From assembly GCA_023433465.1 (NCBI GenBank), contig JAEZCR010000115.1:1-17560 (forward strand): a stretch of 17,560 nucleotides of DNA, in the 5' to 3' direction. Under the pieces are notes generated by a model. That model ran no database searches, was not told where the DNA came from, and saw only the letters and a list, made by a program, of their open reading frames with translations. Within the stretch, counting starts at the first letter, position 1. Each line of letters starts with the position of its first letter. The DNA is from Pseudomonadota bacterium (GTDB lineage Bacteria > Pseudomonadota > Gammaproteobacteria > Steroidobacterales > Steroidobacteraceae). Shown piece by piece: positions 6,492 through 14,756 of the stretch. Made by a program: the position numbers and the translations under genes.

Positions 6492-7775
6492 TCAGATCTT
6501 GACCGGGAACGCATCCTTGCCCGCGTAACGCACCTTTCCTTCGAGCTCACCCTCGATGCGCAGCAGCTGGTTGTATTTCGCGATGCGGTCGGACCGCGAC
6601 ATCGAACCCGTCTTGATCTGGCTCGCGCTGGTGGCCACCGCGATGTCGGCGATCGTCGAATCCTCGGTTTCGCCAGAGCGATGCGACACGATGGACGAGT
6701 ATCCCGCCTTGGCCGCCATCTCGATGGCCGCGAGCGTCTCGGTGAGCGTGCCGATCTGATTGACCTTGATGAGGATCGAGTTCGCGATGCCCTTGTCGAT
6801 GCCTTCCTTCAGGATCTTGGTGTTCGTCACGAAGAGGTCGTCCCCCACGAGCTGCACCTTCTTGCCGAGCGTGTCGGTGAGATTCTTCCAGCCGTCCCAG
6901 TCCTGCTCGGCCATGCCGTCCTCGATGCTCACGATCGGGTACTTGGCGGCCAGCTTCGCGAGGTACTTGACGTAGTTAGCCGAGGTGAACACGCGGCCCT
7001 CGCCGTGCATGTCGTACTTGCCCTTCTTGTAGAATTCCGAGCTCGCGACGTCCATGCCGAGATAGACCTGCTTGCCGAGCTTGTAGCCGGCCTTCTCGAT
7101 GGCCTGGATGATGATCTTGATGCCGGCTTCGTTCGAGGAGAGGTTCGGCGCGAAGCCGCCTTCGTCGCCCACCGCGGTGGTGAGCTTGCGGCTCTTCAGG
7201 ATGCCCTTGAGCGTGTGGAAGATCTCCGCGCCGATACGCAGCGCTTCACTGAAGCTGCGCGCGCCGACCGGAATGATCATGAACTCCTGCACGTCGAGCG
7301 AGTTGTCCGCATGCGCGCCGCCGTTGATGACGTTCATCATCGGCACCGGCATCACGGGCTCGCGCCCCTTCGCGATGTACTTCCACAGCGACTGCTTCGA
7401 GTCCTGCGCGGCCGCGCGCGCGTTCGCGAGCGAGATCGCGAGCAGCGCGTTCGCGCCGAGGTTGCCCTTGTTCTCGGTGCCGTCGAGCTTGATCATGATC
7501 TCGTCGATGGCTTGCTGCTCGGCCGGATCCTTGCCCAACAAGGCGGCCTTGAGCACGGTGTTCACGTTCTTGACGGCCTTGAGCACTCCTTTGCCGAGAT
7601 AACGCTTCTTGTCGCCGTCGCGCAGCTCGACGGCCTCGCGCGTCCCGGTGGATGCGCCCGAAGGCACGGCCGCCCGGCCCACGACGCCGGAATCGAGGAT
7701 AACGTCGGCTTCGACAGTGGGATTGCCGCGCGAATCAATGATTTCGCGGCCGACGATATCAACAATACGACTCAT
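6492..7775 (-). CDS. eno: Enolase (2-phosphoglycerate dehydratase)
   Basis: Enolase interconverts 2-phosphoglycerate and phosphoenolpyruvate in glycolysis and gluconeogenesis, in the cytoplasm. In many gammaproteobacteria it also binds the RNA degradosome. The 427-residue protein is full length (about 430 usual). It shows the family's landmarks in order: REIIDSRGNPTVEAD at the N terminus, PSGASTGTREA, NVINGGAHADNSLDVQEF, GDEGGFAPN, LGMDVASSEF (metal Asp), VSIEDGMAEQDWDGW (metal Glu), LVGDDLFVTN (metal Asp), LIKVNQIGTLTE with the catalytic Lys, and VSHRSGETEDSTIADIAVA. The ATG overlaps the kdsA stop codon as ATGA, with GAGGAA a short distance upstream, so the two are translationally coupled. 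Phosphoenolpyruvate, the product, is a substrate of KdsA, so the pairing makes metabolic sense. A longer open frame upstream is only read-through in another frame of kdsA. Confidence 0.99.
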   Translation of the reverse strand: MSRIVDIVGREIIDSRGNPTVEADVILDSGVVGRAAVPSGASTGTREAVELRDGDKKRYLGKGVLKAVKNVNTVLKAALLGKDPAEQQAIDEIMIKLDGTENKGNLGANALLAISLANARAAAQDSKQSLWKYIAKGREPVMPVPMMNVINGGAHADNSLDVQEFMIIPVGARSFSEALRIGAEIFHTLKGILKSRKLTTAVGDEGGFAPNLSSNEAGIKIIIQAIEKAGYKLGKQVYLGMDVASSEFYKKGKYDMHGEGRVFTSANYVKYLAKLAAKYPIVSIEDGMAEQDWDGWKNLTDTLGKKVQLVGDDLFVTNTKILKEGIDKGIANSILIKVNQIGTLTETLAAIEMAAKAGYSSIVSHRSGETEDSTIADIAVATSASQIKTGSMSRSDRIAKYNQLLRIEGELEGKVRYAGKDAFPVKI

Positions 7776-8605
7776 AGAAGCGATTCCTCGAAGGGTTGTT
7801 GTTTGACTGCGTCGTCGAGCGCCTTGAGCGTCGACAGTAATTTTTCCATGCGCGGCAGCGGCCACGCGTTGGGGCCGTCGGACAGGGCCTTGGCCGGATC
7901 CGGATGGGTTTCCATGAACAGGCCCGCGATGCCCGCGGCCACCGCCGCGCGCGCCAGCACCGGGATGTGTTCGCGCTGTCCGCCCGATGCGTCGCCCTTG
8001 CCGCCGGGTAGTTGGACCGAGTGCGTGGCGTCGAACACCACAGGCGCGCCGGTCGCGCGCATGATCGCGAGCGAGCGCATGTCCGAGACGAGATTGTTGT
8101 AGCCGAACGAAAAGCCGCGCTCGCACACCATGATCTGTTCGTTGCCCGTCGAGCGCGCCTTGTCGACGACGTTCTGCATCTCCCAGGGCGAGAGGAACTG
8201 GCCCTTCTTGATGTTGACCGGCTTGCCCTGCGAGCAGACGTTGATGATGAAGTTGGTCTGCCGGACCAGGAACGCGGGCGTCTGCATGACGTCGACGACG
8301 CTCGCGACTTCCGCGAACGGCGTGTCCTCGTGCACGTCGGTCAGCACGGGCACTCCGATCTTCTCGCGCACGCCCTGCAGCACCTTGAGGCCCGCGTCGA
8401 TGCCGGGACCACGAAAGCTCTTCGCCGACGAGCGATTCGCCTTGTCGTACGACGCCTTGAAGATGAACGGCACCTTGAGGCGCGTCGTGATGTCCTTGAG
8501 CGTGCCCGCGATTTCCTGCGTGAGGGTTTCGCCCTCGATGACGCACGGGCCGGCGATCAGGAACATGGGCCGGTCGATACCGACCTGGAAATGGGCAAGC
8601 TGCAC
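7772..8605 (-). CDS. kdsA: 3-deoxy-8-phosphooctulonate (KDO-8-P) synthase, metal-dependent type
   Basis: KdsA condenses phosphoenolpyruvate with arabinose 5-phosphate to give KDO 8-phosphate, the first committed step toward the KDO sugar of lipopolysaccharide. The TIM-barrel motifs are all present: FKASYDKANRSS, RGPG, TDVHE, PAFLVRQTN, CERGFSFGYNNL, DATHSVQ, ASGGQREHIP and ETHPDPAKALSDGPNA. The metal ligands of the Aquifex-type enzyme are present with identical spacing: Cys21 in IAGPCVIE, His195, Glu232 and Asp243. The enterobacterial metal-free type has Asn in place of that Cys. The GTG at 8605 gives 277 residues, the usual length. The open frame continues about 31 codons upstream to a TTG but adds only a low-complexity Pro/Ala/Arg stretch. 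No clear ribosome binding site precedes the GTG, so the exact start is less certain. It overlaps eno by four bases. Confidence 0.96.
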   Translation of the reverse strand: MQLAHFQVGIDRPMFLIAGPCVIEGETLTQEIAGTLKDITTRLKVPFIFKASYDKANRSSAKSFRGPGIDAGLKVLQGVREKIGVPVLTDVHEDTPFAEVASVVDVMQTPAFLVRQTNFIINVCSQGKPVNIKKGQFLSPWEMQNVVDKARSTGNEQIMVCERGFSFGYNNLVSDMRSLAIMRATGAPVVFDATHSVQLPGGKGDASGGQREHIPVLARAAVAAGIAGLFMETHPDPAKALSDGPNAWPLPRMEKLLSTLKALDDAVKQQPFEESLL

Positions 8606-8714
8606 GGCGTGGGAAATCTCGAAAAGGGGTGCGAAGGATACACGGCGCGCCGGGGGCGGCGCAGCCCCGCTGCCCTGCCGGAATGTCTCGCGAGTCAACG
8701 CCCGACCGGACAGG

Positions 8715-9233
8715 TCAGGTCACGATACCGAGCTCGCGCAGTCTCGATTCGAGCTGCTCCGCGCTGTTCCAGGGCAGGATGACGGAATTGCGCCGGTCGT
8801 CCGGCGGATTCGACAGGAGGCCGTCCGACCATCCGCCGCAGCCCGTCAGAGGCAGCAGCGGTCGCTTGTGCAACCAGGCGAGCGACACTTCGGAAATGGT
8901 GCCGGCGCGACCACCGATCACGATGCAGGCATCACCCGCCAGCGCCATGAGAAGGTTGCGGGCGTCACCCATGCCGCAGGGAATGACCACCGTTGCGGGC
9001 CAATCGGCCGGCGGCATTTCACCCGGCGGAATGATGCTGACGACCAGGCCGCCGGCGGCCACCGCGCGCTCCGCGGCGACGCGCGTGGCGGGACTGCCGC
9101 ATCCGCTGACGACGGTGACGCCGAGCTTCGCCAGCAATGCGCCGGCCTCGCCGGCGAGCTCGTAGGCCCGGGATCCGGGCTCCGCGCTGCCTAGGACACA
9201 GACCTGCGGTCGACGGATCGATCTACCCACCAC
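8715..9233 (-). CDS. LOG/TIGR00725-type Rossmann-fold nucleotide-binding protein
   Basis: This 172-residue cytoplasmic protein has a Rossmann-like fold related to the LOG (cytokinin-activating phosphoribohydrolase) and DprA families. VCVLGSAEPGSRAYELA forms the first strand and loop. TVVSGCGSPATRVAAERAV matches the usual second glycine-rich loop, and MGDARNLLMALAGDACIVIGG and RAGTISEVSLAW cover the phosphate-binding motif. That motif is GGRAGTISE rather than PGGxGTxxE, a pattern I associate with the TIGR00725 subgroup of unknown substrate. The GTG at 9233 is chosen because GAGGAG sits seven bases upstream. A longer frame from an ATG at 9281 would bury that site and add a Trp/Arg-rich stretch. 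It lies 70 bases after the small membrane protein gene and 109 bases before kdsA. Confidence 0.85.
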   Translation of the reverse strand: MVGRSIRRPQVCVLGSAEPGSRAYELAGEAGALLAKLGVTVVSGCGSPATRVAAERAVAAGGLVVSIIPPGEMPPADWPATVVIPCGMGDARNLLMALAGDACIVIGGRAGTISEVSLAWLHKRPLLPLTGCGGWSDGLLSNPPDDRRNSVILPWNSAEQLESRLRELGIVT

Positions 9234-9240
9234 TCGCCAT

Positions 9241-9246
9241 CTCCTC
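9241..9246 (-). promoter_or_regulatory. Shine-Dalgarno site fixing a GTG start at 9233
   Basis: GAGGAG on the minus strand lies seven bases before the GTG at 9233, the ideal spacing. The ATG in between at 9240 is in another frame and hits a stop after five codons. This supports the shorter form of the LOG-family protein. Confidence 0.7.
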
Positions 9247-9303
9247 GTGCTGCGCGCGAACCACAGGATTGCAGGCGGCATCGGCCGAGTCCAGCGAAAG
9301 CCA

Positions 9304-9642
9304 TCACGACCAGTACGACTCGAGCTGCAGGACGATCAGGAGCATCAGCCCGATCGCGAACAGGGTTCCGAAAATGTGTTTGTTGTACTTCGCCATCCAC
9401 AAGGGAAGATAGATGTCGAAGTTGTCGCGCCGATCGTCGGTGTATTTCGCCGCAACGTCAGTCAACGGACAACGGAAGCGATTGGCCAGCAACACCGCGA
9501 CCTCGATGCCGATGATGACGACGAGGATCCAGGCGATCCGGAATTCGCGCTGCCAGGCGAACCAGGGCAACGCGATGATGCATCCCGCGAACCAGGCCCA
9601 TACGATCGTGTGCGCGATCTTGATGGCGCGCAGCGAGCTCAT
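9304..9642 (-). CDS. Small integral membrane protein of unknown function
   Basis: This 112-residue protein has three likely membrane helices, at about residues 9-30 (IAHTIVWAWFAGCIIALPWF), 36-53 (IAWILVVIIGIEVAVLLA) and 89-107 (HIFGTLFAIGLMLLIVLQL). Between the second and third is a polar segment with RFRCPLTDVAAKYTDDRRDNFDIYLP. The Cys-Pro-Leu-Thr-Asp element is also seen in other small bacterial membrane proteins, such as DUF2784, but I cannot assign the family. The ATG overlaps the stop codon of the upstream acetyltransferase gene as ATGA and has no ribosome binding site of its own, so translation is probably coupled. No function can be given. Confidence 0.82.
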   Translation of the reverse strand: MSSLRAIKIAHTIVWAWFAGCIIALPWFAWQREFRIAWILVVIIGIEVAVLLANRFRCPLTDVAAKYTDDRRDNFDIYLPLWMAKYNKHIFGTLFAIGLMLLIVLQLESYWS

Positions 9643-10166
9643 CGAACGTGCGTGAACCGGAAGCAGTCCCGGGGTTCCAGAGAGACATTGGGAAGAACCA
9701 TGTGGCGGTCCAGCCTGGCCTCGCGCTCGAACCCTGCCTTCTCGAGCGCGCGCTGCGACGGAAGATTCTCGACATCGCAGACCGCCTGGACGCGCGCGAA
9801 CCCCACTTCATGAGCCTTCGCCGCGAGCGCGGCAATGGCCTCGGGCATGAAACCCATGCCCCAACGCGAACGCGAGAGTACGTAGCCGATGTCAACGAAC
9901 GACTCTTTCGGCCGCGCATCGATCATTCCGATCACCGGGCCGTCGGGCGCTTCAGTGATCGCGTAGGTCAGAGGGCTGCCCGTCTCCCAGGCCGCGATGC
10001 ACGACGCGAGAAACCCGCGAACAGTGTCTTCCGATTCATGCGCCCGCCACATGAGGAATCGCGTGACGAGAGGATCCTGCGCGTAGGCCTCGAAGATGTC
10101 GCGCGCGTCCGATTCCCGCGGGCGGCGCAGGACGAGCCGTTCAGTCTCGATGCGTTCCGGGAACAC
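9639..10166 (-). CDS. GNAT family N-acetyltransferase, RimJ/RimL type
   Basis: This 175-residue cytoplasmic protein transfers an acetyl group from acetyl-CoA to an amine. The N terminus RIETERLVLRRPRESDARDI is typical of the RimJ/RimL-like subgroup (Acetyltransf_3). The acetyl-CoA pyrophosphate loop is SRSRWGMGFMPEAIAALAA at about residues 97-115. The C-terminal motif VCDVENLPSQRALEKAGFERE at about 128-148 includes the Asn and Ser positions common in this group. The start is GTG at 10166. I found no in-frame ATG upstream and only a weak ribosome binding site. It is followed by the small membrane protein with a four-base overlap. Subgroup members acetylate ribosomal proteins, small molecules or antibiotics, and the sequence does not say which. 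Confidence 0.9.
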   Translation of the reverse strand: MFPERIETERLVLRRPRESDARDIFEAYAQDPLVTRFLMWRAHESEDTVRGFLASCIAAWETGSPLTYAITEAPDGPVIGMIDARPKESFVDIGYVLSRSRWGMGFMPEAIAALAAKAHEVGFARVQAVCDVENLPSQRALEKAGFEREARLDRHMVLPNVSLEPRDCFRFTHVR

Positions 10167-10240
10167 GGTTACGCGTCCGAGACTCGTGATGTCAGTTCGC
10201 GCATGGTCCGACGAAGCATAACCTCATCACTAACAAGAAT

Positions 10241-13200
10241 TCAGGCGATGGCAGCACGCTCGCGTTCCGCCCAGGCATCCTCGAGACGGCGCGCGGAAAC
10301 CGGCACCCTCGTCCTGAGCTGCTGCGCGAACAGCGACACGCGGAACTCCTCGAGCAGCCAGCGGAATCCGTCCTCGCCGGGCGGCTTGAGCCCTCGCTCC
10401 TTCTTCACACGTTCGCGGTAGCGGGTCTCGAGCGGCGAGATCTCCGCGGCGAGCTGCGCATCGCGTCGCGGGTCGCGCGGCGCCTTTTCGAGCCGCTGCT
10501 CGATGGCCTGTAGATAGCGCGGGAAATCCTTCAGCCGCTCCCACGGGGTAGTGAGAAGAAACCCGGCGGGCGCCAGCCACGCGAGCTGAGCGCCGACGTC
10601 GGCGGCCACGGGCGCGGCTGCCTTCGCCAGAGCGGCCTGAACCCGGCCAAGCCTCTCGAGCGCCGACTGCACGGCGCGTGAAATCTCCTGCGCCGGCAAA
10701 CCCATTCCTCCGCGCTGCGTGGCGATGCGCGCATCCAACGCGGCGCCGCTGCGCAGCGCCGCGCGCCCGTCCAGGAAGACCGTCATGACGACGCGATCGA
10801 GCAGGTCGTCGCGCAGGTCGCGGCCGGCGACGAGATCGGGATTCAGGAACGGGTGCGCCGGCAGTGCGCGGTAGACCATTTCTCCCTGCACGTTCACCGC
10901 GAGGTCGCGCCGCATCGGCTTGAGATCGCGCGCCATCACCAGTCGGATGAGCCGCGCGGTGCCGCGTTCGTGGCTCATGCGAGCCTCGGGCGGCGTCGCG
11001 AATGCGCGCAGGCCCACGGTGGCGCCCTCATCCACGAGCGCGGGATAACCCGTCTGGCGCCGATCGCCCTGTCCGACTTCCTGACGTTCCGGGATTTCGC
11101 CGAAGGCCCAGCTCTTCGCGCCCGCCGTGATCTGCGACTGTTTCGCGTAGTCCTGTTGCGACGCGCCCGCATGCCGCTCGCGCAGCGCCACAAGGTCGCG
11201 CGAACGCGCGATCACCTTGTCCGCGTCGTCGAGCAGCAGGAAGTTCATGCGCAAGTGCGGCGGCAGCTGGTCCGCGCGAAACGCATCGCGCGGCACCGGC
11301 ACGCCATGGGTGCGCAGCAGCGCGTCGGCGAGCTGCGCGTGCAGCGAGCCGCGGCCGCGCTCGAGCATCGGCAGCGCGCGGGCAGCCGCCTCGGGTACGG
11401 GCACGAAATGCACGCGCAACTGCTTGGGCAGCACGCGGATCAGCGCCTCCACCTTTTCTTCGAGCAATCCAGGAACCAGCCATTCGAAGGGTTCCTCGGA
11501 GAGCTGGTTCAGGATGTGCAGCGGAATCAGCGCGGACACGCCGTCATCCTCGTGCCCCGGCTCGAAGCGATATCGCAATTGCACCACGAGCGGACCCGCG
11601 GTCAGGTGATCCGGAAATCGTTCGGCATCGAGCTCCGCTTCGCCGGGCGAGACGTCGCGCTCGGTGAGCCAGAGTAGTTTGGGCTCCTTCGCCTCCGCCT
11701 CGCGCCGCCACTTCTCGAACGCCGCGCCCGTCGAGATGCCCTCCGGTATGCGCGCGTCGAAGAATGCGTACAACTGGTTTTCGTCACCCAGCAGGTCGAC
11801 ACGCCGGCCCTTCTGCTGCAGGTACTCCATTTCCTCCAGCAGCGCGAGGTTGTGCGCGAAGAACGGCGCGCGGCTGTCGTACTCCATGAGCACCAGCGCG
11901 TGGCGGATGAACATTTCGCGCGCCGCCTTGGGATCGACGCGCTCGTAGGGAATGCTGCGGCCAGACGAGAGTGTCAGGCCGAACAGCGTCACGCGTTCGT
12001 AGATCGCCGCGCGCGCCGCGCGCCGTTCCCAGTGCGGCTCGTAATGCTGGCGTTTCACGAGGTGCGCGCCCACCTGCTCGACCCATGCCGGATCGATGCG
12101 GGCGACGTTGCGCGCGTACACCTTGGTGGTTTGAACCTGCTCGGCGCTCACGATCCACGGCGGCCGCGCCTTGAACTGGCCCGAACCCGGATGGATGAAT
12201 AGCTTCGTGCCGTTGGCGCCGAGGTATTCACCCTGTTCCTTGCGCTGCGCCACCTGCGACAGCAACCCGGCCAGCAACGCGCGGTGGACAGGCGCGTACT
12301 CCCCAGGCCGAGTGTTGAGCTTGAGCGCGAGCTCTCCCTTCACGACCTCCATGACCTGGCCGTGAACGTCGTGCCACTCGGTAAGACGCAGGTAGGACAG
12401 GAAATTCTCCTTGCACCAGGCGCGCAGCTTGGCACGCGAAAGCTGCGCGCGCTGCTCACTCCACACCTTCCACAACTTGAGCAGCGAGAGAAAATCCGAC
12501 TGCTCGTCGCGCAACGGCGCATGTTTCTGGTCGGCCTGGGTCTGTTTGTCCGCCGGCCGGTCACGCGGATCCGGCACCGACAACGCCGAGGCGATGATCG
12601 CGACTTCTTCCAGGCAGTGTTCCTGCGCGCCCGCGAGCAACATGCGGCCGAGCCGCGGATCGAGCGGTAGTTTGGCCAGCTTGCGGCCGATGTCCGTGAG
12701 TGTGTCATCGTCGGCGAGCGCCCCGAGCTCGCGCAGCGTGCGCAACCCGTCGCGCACGTAGCGGCCGTCGGGCGGCTCGACGAATGGAAAGGCCTCGATG
12801 TCGCCGAGCTTGAGCGCGTGCATCTGCAGGATCACGGCGGCTAGATTCGTGCGTTGGATTTCGGGCTCGGTGAATTGCGGGCGCGCGAGGAAATCCTCTT
12901 CCGGGTACAGGCGGATCGCGATGCCCGGACCCACGCGGCCGCATCGGCCGGAGCGCTGGTTGGCCGAAGCCTGCGAGACCTTCTCGATCGGCAGGCGTTG
13001 CAGCCGGCTGCGGTGACTGTAGCGGCTGATGCGCGCGACGCCGGTGTCGATGACCGCGCGGATACCCGGCACGGTGAGCGAGGTCTCCGCCACGTTGGTC
13101 GCGAGCACGACGCGGCGGCGGCCGGATGGCCTGAAGACGCGCTGCTGCTCGTCCTGCGAAAGCCGCGAATAGAGAGGCAGCACCTCGCAACCCTGCGGGT

Positions 13201-14131
13201 GATGTTTGCGCAGTGACTCGGCGGTCTCGCGGATTTCGCGCTCGCCGCTCAGGAATACCAGGATGTCGCCCGCCTGCTCGCGCCAGAGCTCGTCGACCGC
13301 CGAGAGGATCGCGGCCTGCTCGTCGATGGCGGTCTCGTCGTCCTCTTCGAGTTCGACGGGCCGATAGCGGATCTCGACTGGATAGCTGCGCCCCGACACG
13401 TTGATGATCGGCGCGTCGCTGAAGTGTTTCGAGAACCGTTCGGGATCGATGGTCGCCGACGTGATCACGAGTTTCAAATCCGGCCGGCGCGGCAGCAGCC
13501 ACTTGAGATAGCCGAGCAGGAAATCGATGTTCAAGGATCGTTCGTGCGCCTCGTCGACGATGATCGTGTCGTAGGCCTCGAGGAAGCGATCGCCTTGAGT
13601 CTCGGCAAGCAGGATGCCGTCGGTCATGAGCTTGATGAGGCCTTCGGGCCGGCTGCGATCCTGGAAGCGCAGCTTGTAGCCGACGAGCTCGCCGAGCGGC
13701 GTGCCCAGTTCCTCCGCGATGCGCGACGCCACCGCGCGCGCCGCGATGCGGCGCGGCTGCGTGTGACCGATCGCGCCGGCCACGCCACGTCCCGCCTCGA
13801 GGCAGATCTTCGGTAGCTGGGTCGTCTTGCCCGATCCCGTCTCGCCGCAGACGATCACGACGGGATGTTGTTCGATCGCGCGGCGGATCTCCTCGCGATT
13901 CGCCGAGACCGGCAGCTCTTCGGGATACGCGATCTTTGGAACGCTGGCCGCGCGCACGGCGCGCGCCGCAACAGACGCGGCTATCTTCTGCGCGAGTGCC
14001 GCTTCGGCCGCGCTTACATCGTTGCCGCGCAAGCGCTCGGCGCGCAGACGCTCGCGCTCGCGCCGCAGACGGAACTGGTCGCGGCGCAGGCACAGATCGA
14101 TCGATTGAGTATCGGCGTCAGCGGAAGTCAT
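10241..14131 (-). CDS. hrpA: ATP-dependent RNA helicase HrpA (DEAH/RHA family)
   Basis: HrpA is a DEAH-box 3'-to-5' RNA helicase, linked in E. coli to fimbrial mRNA processing and rescue of stalled or collided ribosomes. The 1296-residue protein matches the roughly 1300 residues usual for HrpA, longer than HrpB. Motifs in order: GETGSGKT (96-103, ATP binding), TQPRR (124-128), DEAH (193-196), SAT (225-227), NVAETSLT near 346-353 and QRSGRCGR (392-399, arginine fingers). A winged-helix/HA2 region follows at about 430-520. The remaining half, more than 700 residues, holds the OB-fold and the HrpA-specific C-terminal (DUF3418-type) extension, ending in LLEEFRVSLFAQQLRT. The N terminus is a basic helix. 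ATG at 14131 has a weak ribosome binding site and lies 30 bases after the PH-like membrane protein gene, so the two are likely cotranscribed. Confidence 0.97.
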   Translation of the reverse strand: MTSADADTQSIDLCLRRDQFRLRRERERLRAERLRGNDVSAAEAALAQKIAASVAARAVRAASVPKIAYPEELPVSANREEIRRAIEQHPVVIVCGETGSGKTTQLPKICLEAGRGVAGAIGHTQPRRIAARAVASRIAEELGTPLGELVGYKLRFQDRSRPEGLIKLMTDGILLAETQGDRFLEAYDTIIVDEAHERSLNIDFLLGYLKWLLPRRPDLKLVITSATIDPERFSKHFSDAPIINVSGRSYPVEIRYRPVELEEDDETAIDEQAAILSAVDELWREQAGDILVFLSGEREIRETAESLRKHHPQGCEVLPLYSRLSQDEQQRVFRPSGRRRVVLATNVAETSLTVPGIRAVIDTGVARISRYSHRSRLQRLPIEKVSQASANQRSGRCGRVGPGIAIRLYPEEDFLARPQFTEPEIQRTNLAAVILQMHALKLGDIEAFPFVEPPDGRYVRDGLRTLRELGALADDDTLTDIGRKLAKLPLDPRLGRMLLAGAQEHCLEEVAIIASALSVPDPRDRPADKQTQADQKHAPLRDEQSDFLSLLKLWKVWSEQRAQLSRAKLRAWCKENFLSYLRLTEWHDVHGQVMEVVKGELALKLNTRPGEYAPVHRALLAGLLSQVAQRKEQGEYLGANGTKLFIHPGSGQFKARPPWIVSAEQVQTTKVYARNVARIDPAWVEQVGAHLVKRQHYEPHWERRAARAAIYERVTLFGLTLSSGRSIPYERVDPKAAREMFIRHALVLMEYDSRAPFFAHNLALLEEMEYLQQKGRRVDLLGDENQLYAFFDARIPEGISTGAAFEKWRREAEAKEPKLLWLTERDVSPGEAELDAERFPDHLTAGPLVVQLRYRFEPGHEDDGVSALIPLHILNQLSEEPFEWLVPGLLEEKVEALIRVLPKQLRVHFVPVPEAAARALPMLERGRGSLHAQLADALLRTHGVPVPRDAFRADQLPPHLRMNFLLLDDADKVIARSRDLVALRERHAGASQQDYAKQSQITAGAKSWAFGEIPERQEVGQGDRRQTGYPALVDEGATVGLRAFATPPEARMSHERGTARLIRLVMARDLKPMRRDLAVNVQGEMVYRALPAHPFLNPDLVAGRDLRDDLLDRVVMTVFLDGRAALRSGAALDARIATQRGGMGLPAQEISRAVQSALERLGRVQAALAKAAAPVAADVGAQLAWLAPAGFLLTTPWERLKDFPRYLQAIEQRLEKAPRDPRRDAQLAAEISPLETRYRERVKKERGLKPPGEDGFRWLLEEFRVSLFAQQLRTRVPVSARRLEDAWAERERAAIA

Positions 14132-14161
14132 GGGCGCGGGCGTCGCGTCTCGCGGGCCGCA

Positions 14162-14641
14162 TCAGCACCCGGTGAGCTTCACGGCAGGATTCACCTGCTT
14201 CAGCTCGTAGAGCACCAGGTGGAACCCGTCGAACTGGGCGGGGAACCGGATCTTCCCCTCGCGATGTTCGAGCTCGTAACCGGACATGTTCGCCTGGATG
14301 TGGAGGGAGCGTGGTTTGATCGCCACCACGTTCGCGGCCCGGACGCGGCGCGTGTTGAGCATCGAAGTGAACTCGAGCTGCTGGTCGTGCGTGACCGTCA
14401 GGCGATACGGAATCGAGGCGATCGTCCACGCGAACACGATGGCGAGAACGACGAACAGGACGGCCGGAAACCACGGGATAAAGGGCGACAGCGGTTTCCC
14501 GTCGATGGTATCCACCCCGCGAAACACCGCTATCGCGACGAGCGGCATGAGCAGGAAAATGACGATGGGCGCGACGGCGGCGAACTTCTGCGAGGCCGTC
14601 AGCACGAGGTCGCAGCGGCGGGGAGTCATCCGGGCGGTCAT
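14162..14641 (-). CDS. Two-helix membrane protein with PH-like C-terminal domain
   Basis: This 159-residue protein has two membrane helices, at about residues 19-41 (KFAAVAPIVIFLLMPLVAIAVF) and 55-77 (IPWFPAVLFVVLAIVFAWTI), joined by a short loop. A soluble C-terminal part follows: YRLTVTHDQQLEFTSMLNTRRV, then VVAIKPRSLHIQ and KIRFPAQFDGFHLVLYELKQVNP. This alternation of beta strands and a final helix resembles the bacterial PH-like domain found in YdbS/YdbT-type membrane proteins. The family call is inference. The open frame extends about 64 codons upstream, but that part overlaps deaD on the other strand and the whole divergent spacer. ATG at 14641 (MTARMTPRRC) is chosen because the helices start soon after; ATG at 14629 is possible. 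Function unknown. Confidence 0.75.
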   Translation of the reverse strand: MTARMTPRRCDLVLTASQKFAAVAPIVIFLLMPLVAIAVFRGVDTIDGKPLSPFIPWFPAVLFVVLAIVFAWTIASIPYRLTVTHDQQLEFTSMLNTRRVRAANVVAIKPRSLHIQANMSGYELEHREGKIRFPAQFDGFHLVLYELKQVNPAVKLTGC

Positions 14642-14756
14642 AACAAGTCTCTTGCAGGCTTTTGCCGACGTTTCGACGGGAAGAATACCGAAATAACGTG
14701 CATTTGCGCCGGCGCACCCTACACTCTCGCCCCCGCCCCGCCGCCGAGTTTTTCCG
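14642..14756. promoter_or_regulatory. Divergent intergenic region between the PH-like gene and deaD
   Basis: This 115-bp spacer must hold the promoters for both the leftward block and deaD. It includes a perfect 12-bp palindrome, TGCGCCGGCGCA, at 14705-14716, close to the deaD start. Candidate -10 boxes exist (TACACT at 14720-14725 on the plus strand), but none has a convincing -35 partner. The exact promoters are unassigned. Confidence 0.5.

Noticed and set aside
6482..6494. TGAAC-GCC-GTTCA hairpin at the eno stop codon as a terminator
   Set aside because: The stem is only 5 bp, there is no T-run, and a strong ribosome binding site for the next gene lies just after it.
6492..8546. A 684-codon open frame ending with enolase, suggesting a KdsA-enolase fusion
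   Set aside because: The part upstream of 7775 is kdsA read in the wrong frame. Real kdsA ends with its own stop overlapping the eno start.
8655..8675. GGGGC...GCCCC hairpin between the LOG-family gene and kdsA as a terminator
   Set aside because: It has a 5-bp stem, sits well after the gene end near the kdsA start, and has no T-run; such repeats are common in this base composition.
8606..8698. N-terminal extension of KdsA by 31 codons from a TTG
   Set aside because: The extra residues are Pro/Ala/Arg-rich with no family counterpart. The 277-residue form matches the usual length and ligand spacing.
10173..10208. An 11-codon ATG frame (MRELTSRVSDA) upstream of the acetyltransferase gene as a leader peptide
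   Set aside because: There is no ribosome binding site and no attenuator-like hairpin or codon run, so it is most likely chance.
12705..14093. A 462-codon open frame within hrpA on the same strand
   Set aside because: It is a low-complexity Arg/Ala/Gly-rich shadow; the HrpA frame has all the helicase motifs.
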